A program made the position numbers and the translations under genes. 64,000 bases of DNA. Source: Scybalosoma faecavium. Lineage in GTDB: Bacteria; Bacillota; Clostridia; Christensenellales; Christensenellaceae. The notes below the pieces were generated by a model, which searched no databases, was not told the origin of the DNA, and saw only the letters and a list, made by a program, of their open reading frames with translations. The stretch is taken from NCBI GenBank assembly GCA_018716135.1, contig DVKG01000005.1, positions 16,356-80,355 on the forward strand. The letters are read 5' to 3'. Below are positions 32,456 through 41,573 of the stretch, in pieces (within the stretch, counting starts at the first letter, position 1; each line of letters starts with the position of its first letter).

Positions 32456-33757
32456 ATGATTAGTAAAGTTTTGCGCACTATCAAAGAGAACAACCTGATA
32501 CGCCCCGGGGAAACCATCGGCGTTGCTCTATCCGGCGGCGCGGACAGCGTCTCTCTGGCGCACATACTCGCCGCTTTGCGTCATTCTTTGGGAATCAGAG
32601 TTGTATTGCTGCATTTTGAGCACGGCATCCGAGGGGATGCTTCAATCTCCGACATGAAATTCTGCCGCAGGTTCGCCGAGCGGCTCGGTCTGGAGCTTGC
32701 GGTAGAACGCGCGAACGTCCCGAAGCTCCGCGAAACGGGAGAGAGCATAGAGATGGCCGCTCGCAGGCTGCGCTATGATTTTTTCTCCAGAGTGAACGCC
32801 GACAAAATCGCGCTCGGTCATCATAGAGACGACCTCTGCGAGACCATGATAATGAACCTGACGAGAGGCACCGGGATCTCCGGACTTTCCGGAATCCGAT
32901 ATATGCGCGACGGCAGATACATTCGCCCTCTCCTCGACGTGACAAAAAAAGAGATACTCGCATACTGCACGGCTAATTCCCTCCCTTACGTCACAGACGA
33001 GACCAACTCAGACTCCGCCTACACCCGCAATCTGATACGCAAGGACGTCATGCCCGCGCTCCAAAGCATAAACCCCGCTCTGCCCGAAGCCATGGCGCGC
33101 ACCGCCCGCCTCGCCCGCAGAGATGACGACGCGCTCGTTCAAATAGCGCTGAGCACGCTTTACGATATATCCCAAACCACCATACGCGGCTCGGAAATTA
33201 ATCTCGAACACTTCAACTCGCTTCATCCCGCGCTGAAAACGCGGATAATAATGCACATAGCGAACGCAAGAGATCTGGAGCTGACACACATAGAGGAAAT
33301 AATTGATATGGCGGAACGCGGCCGCCACGGAGCCGCTAAAAACATCCCCGGCCGGATTTACGCACAGATAAGCTACGATTCTCTCGTGCTGCGTCAGGTT
33401 AAAGAAGGCGCTTTCGGAATGCCGGGCAGTCTGACTTTTACCCCATGCTCACTGCCGAACGAATTCCCCGAGCCTGATGAAAAGACACAATACCTGTCCG
33501 CTTCGGCAGTGCAGGACACGGAGCTTCGGACTAAACGTCAGGGAGATACTTTCCGTCCCTTCGGCGCACCCGGTTCTAAAAAGCTGACACGATTTATGAC
33601 AGACCGCAAAATACCGGCCGAGCTAAGAGACTCCATCCCCCTCCTCGCGCACGGAAGCGAAGTGCTCTGGGTCATAGGCTATGCCGTAGGCGAAAGCGCG
33701 AGGGCAAGCAGCGGCGATTGCGTCTGCGCGGAATACAGACGCGAAACAGACGTATAG
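32456..33757 (+). CDS. tilS: tRNA(Ile)-lysidine synthase
   Basis: The PP-loop SGGADSVSLAHIL near residue 27 binds ATP, and LGHHRDDLCETMIMNLTRGT is the family's second motif. The C-terminal domain (TKRQGDTFRPFGAPGSKKL, then RFMTDRKIPAELRD) holds the tRNA. The enzyme changes the wobble C of tRNA-Ile(CAU) to lysidine and is essential. In Firmicutes tilS usually precedes hpt and ftsH. Here ppx and ppk1 are inserted between them. Confidence 0.97.
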   Translation: MISKVLRTIKENNLIRPGETIGVALSGGADSVSLAHILAALRHSLGIRVVLLHFEHGIRGDASISDMKFCRRFAERLGLELAVERANVPKLRETGESIEMAARRLRYDFFSRVNADKIALGHHRDDLCETMIMNLTRGTGISGLSGIRYMRDGRYIRPLLDVTKKEILAYCTANSLPYVTDETNSDSAYTRNLIRKDVMPALQSINPALPEAMARTARLARRDDDALVQIALSTLYDISQTTIRGSEINLEHFNSLHPALKTRIIMHIANARDLELTHIEEIIDMAERGRHGAAKNIPGRIYAQISYDSLVLRQVKEGAFGMPGSLTFTPCSLPNEFPEPDEKTQYLSASAVQDTELRTKRQGDTFRPFGAPGSKKLTRFMTDRKIPAELRDSIPLLAHGSEVLWVIGYAVGESARASSGDCVCAEYRRETDV

Positions 33758-33838
33758 TTTAACTTTTATTTTACACAAGCCGGGCTTTGTTTTTAACAGA
33801 CTTATAATAAAATATAATTACTTGTGAGGTAAACGACA

Positions 33839-34759
33839 TTGCAGAAACTCTACGGAGTAATAGACATCGGATCAAACACAATCAGATTAGTGCTGTACAA
33901 GCTGAAAGGCGGGGTTCTCCTGCCTATGCTGAACAAAAAGGTCGCGGCGGGCTTGGCGGCTTATATAGAAAAAGACGGGCACATGACTCGCAAAGGCATA
34001 GAAAAAACAGTCGAAGTGCTGTATGAATTCTCTCAGGCTCTCGACAACGTAAATGCCGAGGCGGTATACGCTTTCGCTACGGCGTCTCTTCGGAACATAA
34101 CCAATTCCAAAGAGGTCGTCGCGGAGGTCTCCGACAGATCCGGCTTTGACATCCGCGTACTCTCCGGCGACGAAGAAGCGACTTTCGACTTTTACGGCGC
34201 GACGAGAATCACGGGAGAGCCTGACGGTTTTATCGCAGATATAGGCGGCGGAAGCACGGAGCTTGTATTTTATAACGAGAAGGAAATTGTATTCTCTCAA
34301 TCTCTCCCCATCGGCTCGCTGAACTCATACAACAATTTTGTCAGCGATATAATCCCCACGCACGATGAGCTGGAGAAAATAGAAAACACCGTCTCGAGTC
34401 AGCTCTCCAATCTGCGCCTGCCCAAATGTCCCGTGAAAAGCGACAAGATACTCACCGTCGGCGGGAGCTCCCGCGCAGCGCAGAAGCTGCTCTCGGGGCT
34501 TTTCGACGAAGTTCAGCTCAGCGCTTATCACCCCAGATGCCTGGACAGGGTTTTTGCCCTGCTCACAAGCAACCGTAAAAAACTTACTAAAGAAATACTG
34601 CGCAGCACGCCCGAGAGAATCCACACCCTGCTCCCCGGAATGGCCGTTCTCTCTGCTATATGCCGAAAATTTGAATGTGAGAGCATAATTACCAGCTCAT
34701 ACGGCGTTCGCGAAGGATTTTTATATCACACATTAAAAGAAAACGGAGTATTAAAATAA
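33839..34759 (+). CDS. ppx: Exopolyphosphatase / Ppx-GppA phosphatase
   Basis: The actin-like ATPase fold begins GVIDIGSNTIRLVLY and has the second phosphate motif IADIGGGSTELVFY. The 306-aa length matches the short form, which lacks the C-terminal HD domain. It removes phosphate from polyphosphate or pppGpp. The start is TTG behind GTGAGG. It lies just before ppk1, so synthesis and breakdown of polyphosphate are encoded side by side. Confidence 0.93.
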   Translation: MQKLYGVIDIGSNTIRLVLYKLKGGVLLPMLNKKVAAGLAAYIEKDGHMTRKGIEKTVEVLYEFSQALDNVNAEAVYAFATASLRNITNSKEVVAEVSDRSGFDIRVLSGDEEATFDFYGATRITGEPDGFIADIGGGSTELVFYNEKEIVFSQSLPIGSLNSYNNFVSDIIPTHDELEKIENTVSSQLSNLRLPKCPVKSDKILTVGGSSRAAQKLLSGLFDEVQLSAYHPRCLDRVFALLTSNRKKLTKEILRSTPERIHTLLPGMAVLSAICRKFECESIITSSYGVREGFLYHTLKENGVLK

Positions 34760-34887
34760 AGTGTTTTGCGGACAGTTTAATAAAACTGTCCCTATATTAT
34801 ATAGCGAAAACTATAGTAAAAAATTCAATAATTTGGTATTATATTGTTATAAGGAATAAAACATATAGCTTTTCAATAAGGGGCGCT

Positions 34888-35000
34888 GCCCCGTCATTCA
34901 ACAAGTGAACAAGGGGCGAAGCCTCTTAGGATTCAGCGGCGTATTGTACCTACGCTGAAGCCTTAGATGGAACACGACGCCTGCAATCTGTTCACGGTTA
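34888..35000 (+). repeat. Structured intergenic repeat, copy 1 (ppk1 leader)
   Basis: Block 1 (34888-34918, GCCCCGTC ... GGGGCG) and block 2 (34986-35000, ATCTGTTCACGGTTA) recur at 52573-52624. In this copy 67 nt with their own imperfect hairpin (CTTAGGATTCAGCG with CGCTGAAGCCTTAG) lie between the blocks. GTGAACA (34905-34911) can pair with TGTTCAC (34989-34995). Confidence 0.6.
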
Positions 35001-35055
35001 AAAGTGCCAAATAAATCGGCTCGGTTTTCTCTGCAACTGAAAGGGGTTTTATGAA

Positions 35056-37185
35056 ATGAACAAGAAACTGTATCTCGAAGGATTTACGCAAAACCGCGAG
35101 CTATCCTGGCTTAGATTCAACGACCGCGTGCTCTCCGAGGCAGCAGACGACAGCGTACCTCTTATAGAGAGGCTGAAATTCACGTCTATTTTCAGCAGTA
35201 ATCTGGACGAATTTTTCATGGTGCGCGTTGGCAGTCTTTACGACATGTACCAAGTCAAAGCAGATGCAGTGGATTCGCGCTCCGGCATGACGCCGGAAGA
35301 GCAGCTCAGTGCAATATACAATCAAGTCCACAAGCTCATTCCTAAGCATGAAAAGATTTTTTCCGACGTAGAAAAACTCCTTCGTCAGCATGGGATATAC
35401 TGTCTGCGCTATGCCGAGCTGGAATCCCCGGAGAAAAAGTTTGTAAAAGAATTCTATCAGAACAATATACTTCCCATATTGAGCCCGCAGATAATCGACA
35501 CTCTGCATCCTTTCGCACATATCCCTAACAAGCAGATATACATAGCCGCACAGCTCACGCACGAAGGCAAGACCTTGATAGGGCTGATACCCGTCCCTAC
35601 CGTCCTGCCCGACGTGGTATACCTGCCCGGCGCCGAGATACGCTACATCCGCATAGAAGATATCATACTTCACTTCGTAGAAAGTATATTCAGCATGTAC
35701 AAGGTCAAAGAAAGCGTAGCTCTCTGCGTCACGCGAAACGCGGATATAAGCCCGCAGGACGAAGCCTTTGACATTGAGGACGATTTCCGCAAAAAAATGC
35801 GCAAGGTTTTGAGCAAGCGCAAACGTCTCGCCGTCGTTCGTTTAGAGCTTTCCGGCAGTATTTCAAACGACCTGCGCGACAGCCTTTGCGACAGGCTCGC
35901 CATAAAGCCGTCTCAAATATTCGTCACCTCCGCTCCGCTCAAGCTCAAATACGTTTTTGCACTTGAGGGAAAGCTAAACAGCGCGCAGCAGTCCGCTCTG
36001 TTATACGAGCCCTTCACGCCGCAGCCCTCTCCTAATTTAAATCTGAACAGGAGCATAATGAAACAGGTCGACGAAGGCGACGTCCTGCTCGGATATCCTT
36101 ACGAAAGCATGGACGGCTTCCTCCAAATGATTAAAGAAGCCGCAGACGATCCGGAAGTAATTTCTATAAAAATATCCATATACCGCATGGCGAGCCAGAC
36201 CAAGATTGTCGACTATCTCTGCGCCGCCGCAGAAAACGGCAAGGACGTATCTTGTCTCATAGAGCTGCGCGCGAGATTTGACGAACAAAACAACATAGAC
36301 TGGTCTGAAAAGCTGGAGGAAGCGGGCTGCACAATAATTTACGGCTTCGAGGACTTTAAAGTACACTCCAAGGTCTGCCTCATAACCGCAAGGCGCGGCG
36401 ATAAAGTCCGTTACTACACACAAATCGGCACGGGCAACTACAATGAAAAGACAGCCAAACAGTACACCGACCTTTGCCTCCTGACCGCCAATCAGGAGAT
36501 AGGTCTGGACGCGCACGAATTCTTCAAAAACATGGCGATAGGCAATCTTGAGGGGCAATATAATCGGCTGATAGTCGCGCCTACAAGCTTAAAACAGACA
36601 GTCATGAAGCTCATAGACGAACAGATAGAATTGGGTCGGCACGGTCAGATTACGGTTAAGATTAACTCCTTCACCGACGTAGACCTGCTTCAAAAGCTGC
36701 ATGAAGCAAGCGCGGCCGGCGTCCAAATCCGTATGATCATCCGGGGCATATGCTGCCTGCTGCCCGGCATACCCAAAAAGACAGAAAACATTTTCATAAC
36801 GAGCATCGTCGGACGTTTTCTGGAGCATTCGCGCGTATACATATTCGGCAAAGACGAAAACGAAAAAATGTACATAAGCTCCGCCGACTTTATGACGCGC
36901 AACACGGATAGGCGTGTAGAGGTCGGCTGCCCGATACTCGATCCTAATATCCGCAGTCGTATAAATTCGCTGATAGACCTTCAGCTGCGCGACAACGTAA
37001 AAGCGCGCATACTGACGAGCAACGGAACATACATCAAAAAACCCGCCAGCTCTGCTCATATCTGCGCGCAGGAGGAGCGCATGAAAATGGCGGCCAAGGC
37101 GGCAGCCGAAAGATCCGACGAGCTGGAAGAGGCGAAAGAAACAAAGCGCCGCAGAGGCATATTGGGGATATTCCGCAAAAAATAA
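35056..37185 (+). CDS. ppk1: Polyphosphate kinase 1
   Basis: The 709-aa protein has all PPK1 parts: the N domain (NRELSWLRFNDRVLSEA), the head domain and two phospholipase-D-like catalytic domains. The autophosphorylated His is in KVHSKVCLI, and a second His is in FLEHSRVYIFG. The C-terminal 40 residues are a Lys/Arg/Ala-rich tail beyond the usual end. It makes polyphosphate from ATP at the membrane. The ATG at 35056 is used; an ATG 5 nt earlier gives only two codons. A structured repeat lies in its 5' leader. Confidence 0.97.
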   Translation: MNKKLYLEGFTQNRELSWLRFNDRVLSEAADDSVPLIERLKFTSIFSSNLDEFFMVRVGSLYDMYQVKADAVDSRSGMTPEEQLSAIYNQVHKLIPKHEKIFSDVEKLLRQHGIYCLRYAELESPEKKFVKEFYQNNILPILSPQIIDTLHPFAHIPNKQIYIAAQLTHEGKTLIGLIPVPTVLPDVVYLPGAEIRYIRIEDIILHFVESIFSMYKVKESVALCVTRNADISPQDEAFDIEDDFRKKMRKVLSKRKRLAVVRLELSGSISNDLRDSLCDRLAIKPSQIFVTSAPLKLKYVFALEGKLNSAQQSALLYEPFTPQPSPNLNLNRSIMKQVDEGDVLLGYPYESMDGFLQMIKEAADDPEVISIKISIYRMASQTKIVDYLCAAAENGKDVSCLIELRARFDEQNNIDWSEKLEEAGCTIIYGFEDFKVHSKVCLITARRGDKVRYYTQIGTGNYNEKTAKQYTDLCLLTANQEIGLDAHEFFKNMAIGNLEGQYNRLIVAPTSLKQTVMKLIDEQIELGRHGQITVKINSFTDVDLLQKLHEASAAGVQIRMIIRGICCLLPGIPKKTENIFITSIVGRFLEHSRVYIFGKDENEKMYISSADFMTRNTDRRVEVGCPILDPNIRSRINSLIDLQLRDNVKARILTSNGTYIKKPASSAHICAQEERMKMAAKAAAERSDELEEAKETKRRRGILGIFRKK

Positions 37186-37213
37186 GTTCGTCGGCTTTTT
37201 GTATAGCATACTG

Positions 37214-37239
37214 AAAGAGGCGCGGCCGCGTCTCTTTTT
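37214..37239 (+). terminator. ppk1 terminator
   Basis: AAAGAGGCGCGG and CCGCGTCTCTTT pair almost fully (one mismatch), then TTTTT. Confidence 0.85.
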
Positions 37240-37357
37240 ACTTTCATGCGCATACATCCGTTTCCCTTCTTTTTTTACATAAAGTGCAAAGTAAAGCTTT
37301 TAAATCTCACTAAGTTATGCTATAATCATAAACAGATTTGACCGGAGGATGTTTATT

Positions 37358-37924
37358 ATGGGTGTAATGGACAAGGACATTCAAAAAGTATTATATACTA
37401 ACGAACAAATTAAGCAGCGTGTAAATGAAATTGCAGCTCAGCTTCGTATAGACTACAGCGAAAAAGATCCTGTGGTCGTATGCGTATTGAACGGCGCTGT
37501 GGTTTTTTACATTGATCTGATGATGGCGCTGGAAATACCTCTTTCGATGGACTTCATACGCATATCCAGCTATGGCAACTCTACCAGTTCTTCCGGCTCT
37601 GTGCGCATACTTTACGATCTGGAGGTAGATATAGCAGGCCGCGACGTACTCATAGTAGAAGATATAATCGACTCTGGACGCACGCTTTATATGCTGACCA
37701 ATCTTCTCAAAAACCGCGGTGCGAATTCTGTCAAATGCTGCTGTCTCCTGGATAAAAAAGACAGGCGCGAGGTTCCGCTCCAGGCTGATTATGTCGGCTT
37801 TGACATACCTGATGAATTTGTCGTCGGATATGGTTTGGATTATTCTAAAATGTATCGCAATCTGCCGTACATCGGCACTTTAAAACCTGAAATATACGAA
37901 AAAGACATTGAGGATACAAAGTAA
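37358..37924 (+). CDS. hpt: Hypoxanthine phosphoribosyltransferase
   Basis: The PRPP-binding loop VLIVEDIIDSGRTL and the N-terminal VVVCVLNGAVVF are typical. The enzyme makes IMP/GMP from hypoxanthine/guanine and PRPP (purine salvage). The ATG at 37358 (9 nt behind GGAGG) is preferred over the ATG at 37349, which overlaps the ribosome binding site. hpt-ftsH order is conserved in Firmicutes. A TATAAT lies at 37321. Confidence 0.96.
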   Translation: MGVMDKDIQKVLYTNEQIKQRVNEIAAQLRIDYSEKDPVVVCVLNGAVVFYIDLMMALEIPLSMDFIRISSYGNSTSSSGSVRILYDLEVDIAGRDVLIVEDIIDSGRTLYMLTNLLKNRGANSVKCCCLLDKKDRREVPLQADYVGFDIPDEFVVGYGLDYSKMYRNLPYIGTLKPEIYEKDIEDTK

Positions 37925-38085
37925 TTCCATCTTGAGGATTTACGAATATAACTTTTGCTTTTTTCTTAAATTATAATATAGCGCGTAAAAACGCTTTAAC
38001 GACGTTTACACACAAATTCCTTATAAATTGCTAGTAGATATGCTACAATGCTATACTGATATAGACTATTAGGAGGACTTGATAC

Positions 38086-40056
38086 TTGAAAAAACTTTTG
38101 CGTGGTCCGCTCATATATATTCTGCTTATATTGGCGATCGTCGCGATAGCAAGCTCTTTCGGCAACTGGCAGAGTACTGACTCTAAAGATCTGACATATA
38201 CCGAATTCTTGGATAAAATAAGCAACGGCGAAGTTCAATCCGTCTCAATCATGGCGAACGACGGATATATTCTGAGCAAAAACACAATGTACAGCGAAAA
38301 GGACTTCCCCGAAAAATACGACTACAAGGTTTACATCCCGTCTATCAACCAGTTGAACATAGATCTGCGTGAGATAACGGGAGCGTCAAGCATAAAAGAA
38401 CTTGGCTTCTCGCTCAACTATATAGCGCAGCCCGAGGTTTCGATATTTGTACAGCTTCTTCCATATCTGATCCCCATAGCTCTGCTCGCGGTCATGTGGT
38501 TCTTCATGATGCGTCAGGCGCAGGGCGGCGGCAAAGGCACTATGAATTTCGCCAAAAGCAAGGCTAAAATGACGATGGGCGACCAAACAGGCAAGACGTT
38601 CGCAGACGTAGCCGGAGCAGACGAGGAAAAAGAGGAACTCAAAGAAATCGTTGATTTTCTCAAAAATCCGAAACGATTCGTACAATACGGCGCGAGAATA
38701 CCCAAAGGCGTGCTTCTCGTCGGCCCTCCCGGCGGCGGTAAAACACTGCTGGCGAAGGCGGTCGCCGGAGAAGCGGGCGTTCCGTTCTTCAGCATATCCG
38801 GCTCTGACTTCGTAGAGATGTTCGTAGGCGTGGGCGCATCCCGCGTACGCGATCTTTTCGACAGCGCGAAAAAGAACTCCCCCTGCATCATCTTCATAGA
38901 CGAGATCGACGCGGTGGGCCGTCAGCGCGGCGCAGGTCTGGGCGGCGGTCATGACGAACGCGAACAGACTTTGAACCAGCTGCTCATAGAGATGGACGGC
39001 TTCCAGACGAACGAAGGCATAATCGTTATCGCGGCGACAAACCGCGTAGACATACTCGACCCGGCTCTCCTCCGCGCAGGCAGATTCGACCGCAAGGTTG
39101 TAGTTAACTATCCTGACGTAAAAGGCAGAGAGGAAATTCTCAAAGTACACGCCCGCGGAAAGCCTCTGGCTCCTGACATAGACCTCAAAACTCTTGCGAA
39201 GATGACGCCGGGCTTCATCGGCGCGGATCTCGAAAATGTTCTGAACGAGGCCGCTATACTCGCAGCCCGCGGCAGCAAGAAAGAAATCGGCATGAAGGAG
39301 ATAGAAGAAGCTATCACCAGAGTCATCGCCGGCCCTGAGAAGAAGAGCCATGTAATCACGGAAAACGACAAGCGCTGCACGGCATACCACGAAGTAGGTC
39401 ACGCTATATGCGCTAAGGTTCTCCCGGGATGCGATCCTGTTCACGAAATTTCTATCATACCGCGCGGCATGGCGGCGGGCTATACGCTCACTCTCCCCGA
39501 AAAGGACGATCAGCACCTCTTCAAGAGCAAAATGCTCGATCAGATCGTAATGATGCTCGGCGGACGCGCAGCGGAGCAAATCGTGCTCGGAGACATCTCC
39601 ACCGGCGCTTCCAACGACATACAGCGGGCGACGGAAACCGCGCGCGGCATGGTCGTCAAATACGGCATGAGCGACGTCATCGGTCCCGTATTCCACGGCG
39701 GAGATCAGGAAGTATTCCTCGGTAAAGAATTGGTAACGAGCAACACATGCAGCGAGCAGGTGGCGGCGCAAATAGACAACGAAGTAAAACGCATACTCAC
39801 TTCTGCTTATACAAAAGCTCAGGCTATCCTGCGTAATCATATCGAGCAGCTGCACTCAGTCGCCAAGGAGCTTATCATAAGCGAAAAGCTCACAGGAGCG
39901 CAGTTCGAGGCAATTTTCGAAGGGACTTACGGAGAATACAGCTACACTTTCAAAGACAACACTGACGTCGTAAATCCTGATTCCATAGCCAGAAAATCTT
40001 CTATGGATTTGAAAATAGACTCGGAAAACGACAGTCATAACGACACTGAAGATTAA
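38086..40056 (+). CDS. ftsH: ATP-dependent zinc metalloprotease FtsH
   Basis: Two N-terminal membrane segments (about 7-23 and 124-144) flank an extracellular domain. They are followed by the AAA domain with Walker A GPPGGGKTLL, IIFIDEID and second-region-of-homology arginines, then the protease site HEVGH. The C terminus is acidic. It degrades membrane and short-lived cytosolic proteins. The start is TTG, 9 nt behind AGGAGG. Length (656 aa) is normal. Confidence 0.98.
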   Translation: MKKLLRGPLIYILLILAIVAIASSFGNWQSTDSKDLTYTEFLDKISNGEVQSVSIMANDGYILSKNTMYSEKDFPEKYDYKVYIPSINQLNIDLREITGASSIKELGFSLNYIAQPEVSIFVQLLPYLIPIALLAVMWFFMMRQAQGGGKGTMNFAKSKAKMTMGDQTGKTFADVAGADEEKEELKEIVDFLKNPKRFVQYGARIPKGVLLVGPPGGGKTLLAKAVAGEAGVPFFSISGSDFVEMFVGVGASRVRDLFDSAKKNSPCIIFIDEIDAVGRQRGAGLGGGHDEREQTLNQLLIEMDGFQTNEGIIVIAATNRVDILDPALLRAGRFDRKVVVNYPDVKGREEILKVHARGKPLAPDIDLKTLAKMTPGFIGADLENVLNEAAILAARGSKKEIGMKEIEEAITRVIAGPEKKSHVITENDKRCTAYHEVGHAICAKVLPGCDPVHEISIIPRGMAAGYTLTLPEKDDQHLFKSKMLDQIVMMLGGRAAEQIVLGDISTGASNDIQRATETARGMVVKYGMSDVIGPVFHGGDQEVFLGKELVTSNTCSEQVAAQIDNEVKRILTSAYTKAQAILRNHIEQLHSVAKELIISEKLTGAQFEAIFEGTYGEYSYTFKDNTDVVNPDSIARKSSMDLKIDSENDSHNDTED

Positions 40057-40067
40057 GACAGCATACA

Positions 40068-40094
40068 AAAAACGAGGTGAAAACCTCGTTTTTT
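40068..40094 (+). terminator. ftsH terminator
   Basis: AAAAACGAGGT and ACCTCGTTTTT pair (loop GAAA), followed by T. Confidence 0.92.
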
Positions 40095-40127
40095 ATTGTC
40101 CGGATTAATAATCTGTATTTAACACAC

Positions 40128-40156
40128 TTGAAAAATACGAATCTATATTGTATACT
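40128..40156 (+). promoter_or_regulatory. Promoter of the thioesterase-PHP operon
   Basis: TTGAAA (40128-40133), 17-nt spacer, TATACT (40151-40156). Confidence 0.75.
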
Positions 40157-40210
40157 TATTTGTATGATTTATCCAAATCTAAATGTTTTATTTATATAAG
40201 GAGAAGCGAA

Positions 40211-40600
40211 ATGCATAAAATAGGTTTGCAGTATGAGACGACGCTTACTGTAAATGAACAGCACACGGCAAAAACAATGGGCAGCGGTGAGCTGGATGTG
40301 TTTTCCACACCCACGATGGTTGCACTCATGGAAGAGGCTGCGTGGCGCTGCGCCGCGCCTGCGCTCGAGGAAGGACAGGGGACTGTCGGCACTTCAATGA
40401 ACGTACAGCACATAAGCTCCACACCCGTCGGTATGAAAGTCAAAGCAAAAGCGATTATCGTCGAGGTAAACGGGCGCGAGCTGGTGTTCTCTATCGAAGC
40501 ACACGATGAAAAAAATCTCATCGGAAAAGCTCTGCACACGAGAGTAATAATTGACAACGACAAATTCTTAGCGAAAACACAGTCTAAATTGAGTAAATAA
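40211..40600 (+). CDS. Hotdog-fold thioesterase (FlK-like), 129 aa
   Basis: The ATG at 40211 follows AAGGAG; an upstream frame extension has no site. The sequence VNEQHTAKTMGSGELDVFST, EEAAWRCAAPAL and GTSMNVQHISSTPVGMKV matches the FlK/thioesterase-superfamily hotdog fold. The catalytic Thr/Glu/His pattern of FlK is plausible (Ser/Thr in VFSTP, Glu in MEEA, His in VQHIS). It probably hydrolyses a small acyl-CoA. The stop overlaps the PHP start (TAATG), so the two are coupled. Confidence 0.85.
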   Translation: MHKIGLQYETTLTVNEQHTAKTMGSGELDVFSTPTMVALMEEAAWRCAAPALEEGQGTVGTSMNVQHISSTPVGMKVKAKAIIVEVNGRELVFSIEAHDEKNLIGKALHTRVIIDNDKFLAKTQSKLSK

Positions 40601-41439
40601 TGATAGATCTTCATATGCACTCTACTAAGTCCGACGGTATGCTGGAGCCATCCATGCTCGCGCTGGCTCTTTACAACGCAGATATATCCTGGGCGGCTCT
40701 GGCAGATCACGATACCGTCGCCGGGCAGGATGAATTCATGCGGAGCTGCCGTGCTTTAGGGATATTCTGCATCACCGGAGTGGAGCTCAGCCTTGAATAT
40801 GAACGCGAGCTTCACATGCTCGTGTACGGTTACGATCCTAAAAACGAAGCGTTCTGTCGGGCGCTTGACGAAATGAGTGAAGCGCGAGTCTTGCGCGCTC
40901 TGCAGATATGCGAGCTGCTCAACAGAGCAGGCGTTCCCATAGACTATGATGAAGTCGTAAAACACACAAACGGAATCGTCGCCAGACCTCATATTGCAGC
41001 TGAGATAGTCCGTTTGGGCTATGCCAAAGATATGCCGGACGCATTCAACAAATATCTCACGCCGGGTCGGCCGACATATGTACAGCGCAAGCGCCTGACG
41101 CCGGAGCGCGCTATAAAGCTCGCGCATGACGCCGGCGGCTATGCCGTGCTCGCGCATCCCGGACTGCTGAAAGGCGGCGCAGAGGAAGCGACGCGCGTCG
41201 CAATGACTCTCCGGAAAAAATACGGTCTGGACGGAATAGAAGCATTTTATCCGTCTCACAGCGACGAAGATGTGCAGTACTACTGTATGCTGGCGCATAA
41301 GCTCGGTATGTTCGTAACCAAAGGCAGCGATTTCCATGGAGACGACGATAAACACTCGCCCCTCGGCCAAGACGGGCGAATAAACGAATTTTTAGCAAAG
41401 AGTATCACCAAGCTCTTTAAACAAGACAATCTGACATAA
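40600..41439 (+). CDS. PHP-domain phosphoesterase, 279 aa
   Basis: The metal-binding PHP motifs are intact: DLHMHSTKSDG, ADHDTV, TGVELS, the Cys/His-rich middle, AHPG, and TKGSDFHGDD near the end. This is the YciV/RnaAM type, which removes the 3' phosphate from pAp or degrades short RNA 5'-3'. It overlaps the thioesterase gene by 1 nt. Substrate is not certain. Confidence 0.92.
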   Translation: MIDLHMHSTKSDGMLEPSMLALALYNADISWAALADHDTVAGQDEFMRSCRALGIFCITGVELSLEYERELHMLVYGYDPKNEAFCRALDEMSEARVLRALQICELLNRAGVPIDYDEVVKHTNGIVARPHIAAEIVRLGYAKDMPDAFNKYLTPGRPTYVQRKRLTPERAIKLAHDAGGYAVLAHPGLLKGGAEEATRVAMTLRKKYGLDGIEAFYPSHSDEDVQYYCMLAHKLGMFVTKGSDFHGDDDKHSPLGQDGRINEFLAKSITKLFKQDNLT

Positions 41440-41445
41440 CATGGC

Positions 41446-41485
41446 GACGGTATGCGGTTCCTTTTTTGCCGCATGCCGTCATTTT
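41446..41485 (+). terminator. Terminator after the PHP gene
   Basis: GACGGTATGCGG and CCGCATGCCGTC pair over 12 positions (one T-G), with a short ATTTT tract. Confidence 0.6.
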
Positions 41486-41489
41486 GCGC

Positions 41490-41518
41490 TTGATGTAACG
41501 CCTCTTTTGTGCTATCAT
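41490..41518 (+). promoter_or_regulatory. Promoter of the PRPP synthetase gene
   Basis: TTGATG (41490-41495), 17-nt spacer, TATCAT (41513-41518). Confidence 0.65.
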
Positions 41519-41573
41519 ATTTTAAGAGGTTTAAAAGTACGTTGATTTCAAAATGAAAGAGAGTATTAATTAA

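Noticed and set aside
38386..39855. 489-codon open frame antisense to ftsH
   Set aside because: It mirrors the codon pattern of ftsH, has no ribosome binding site and no recognisable protein features.
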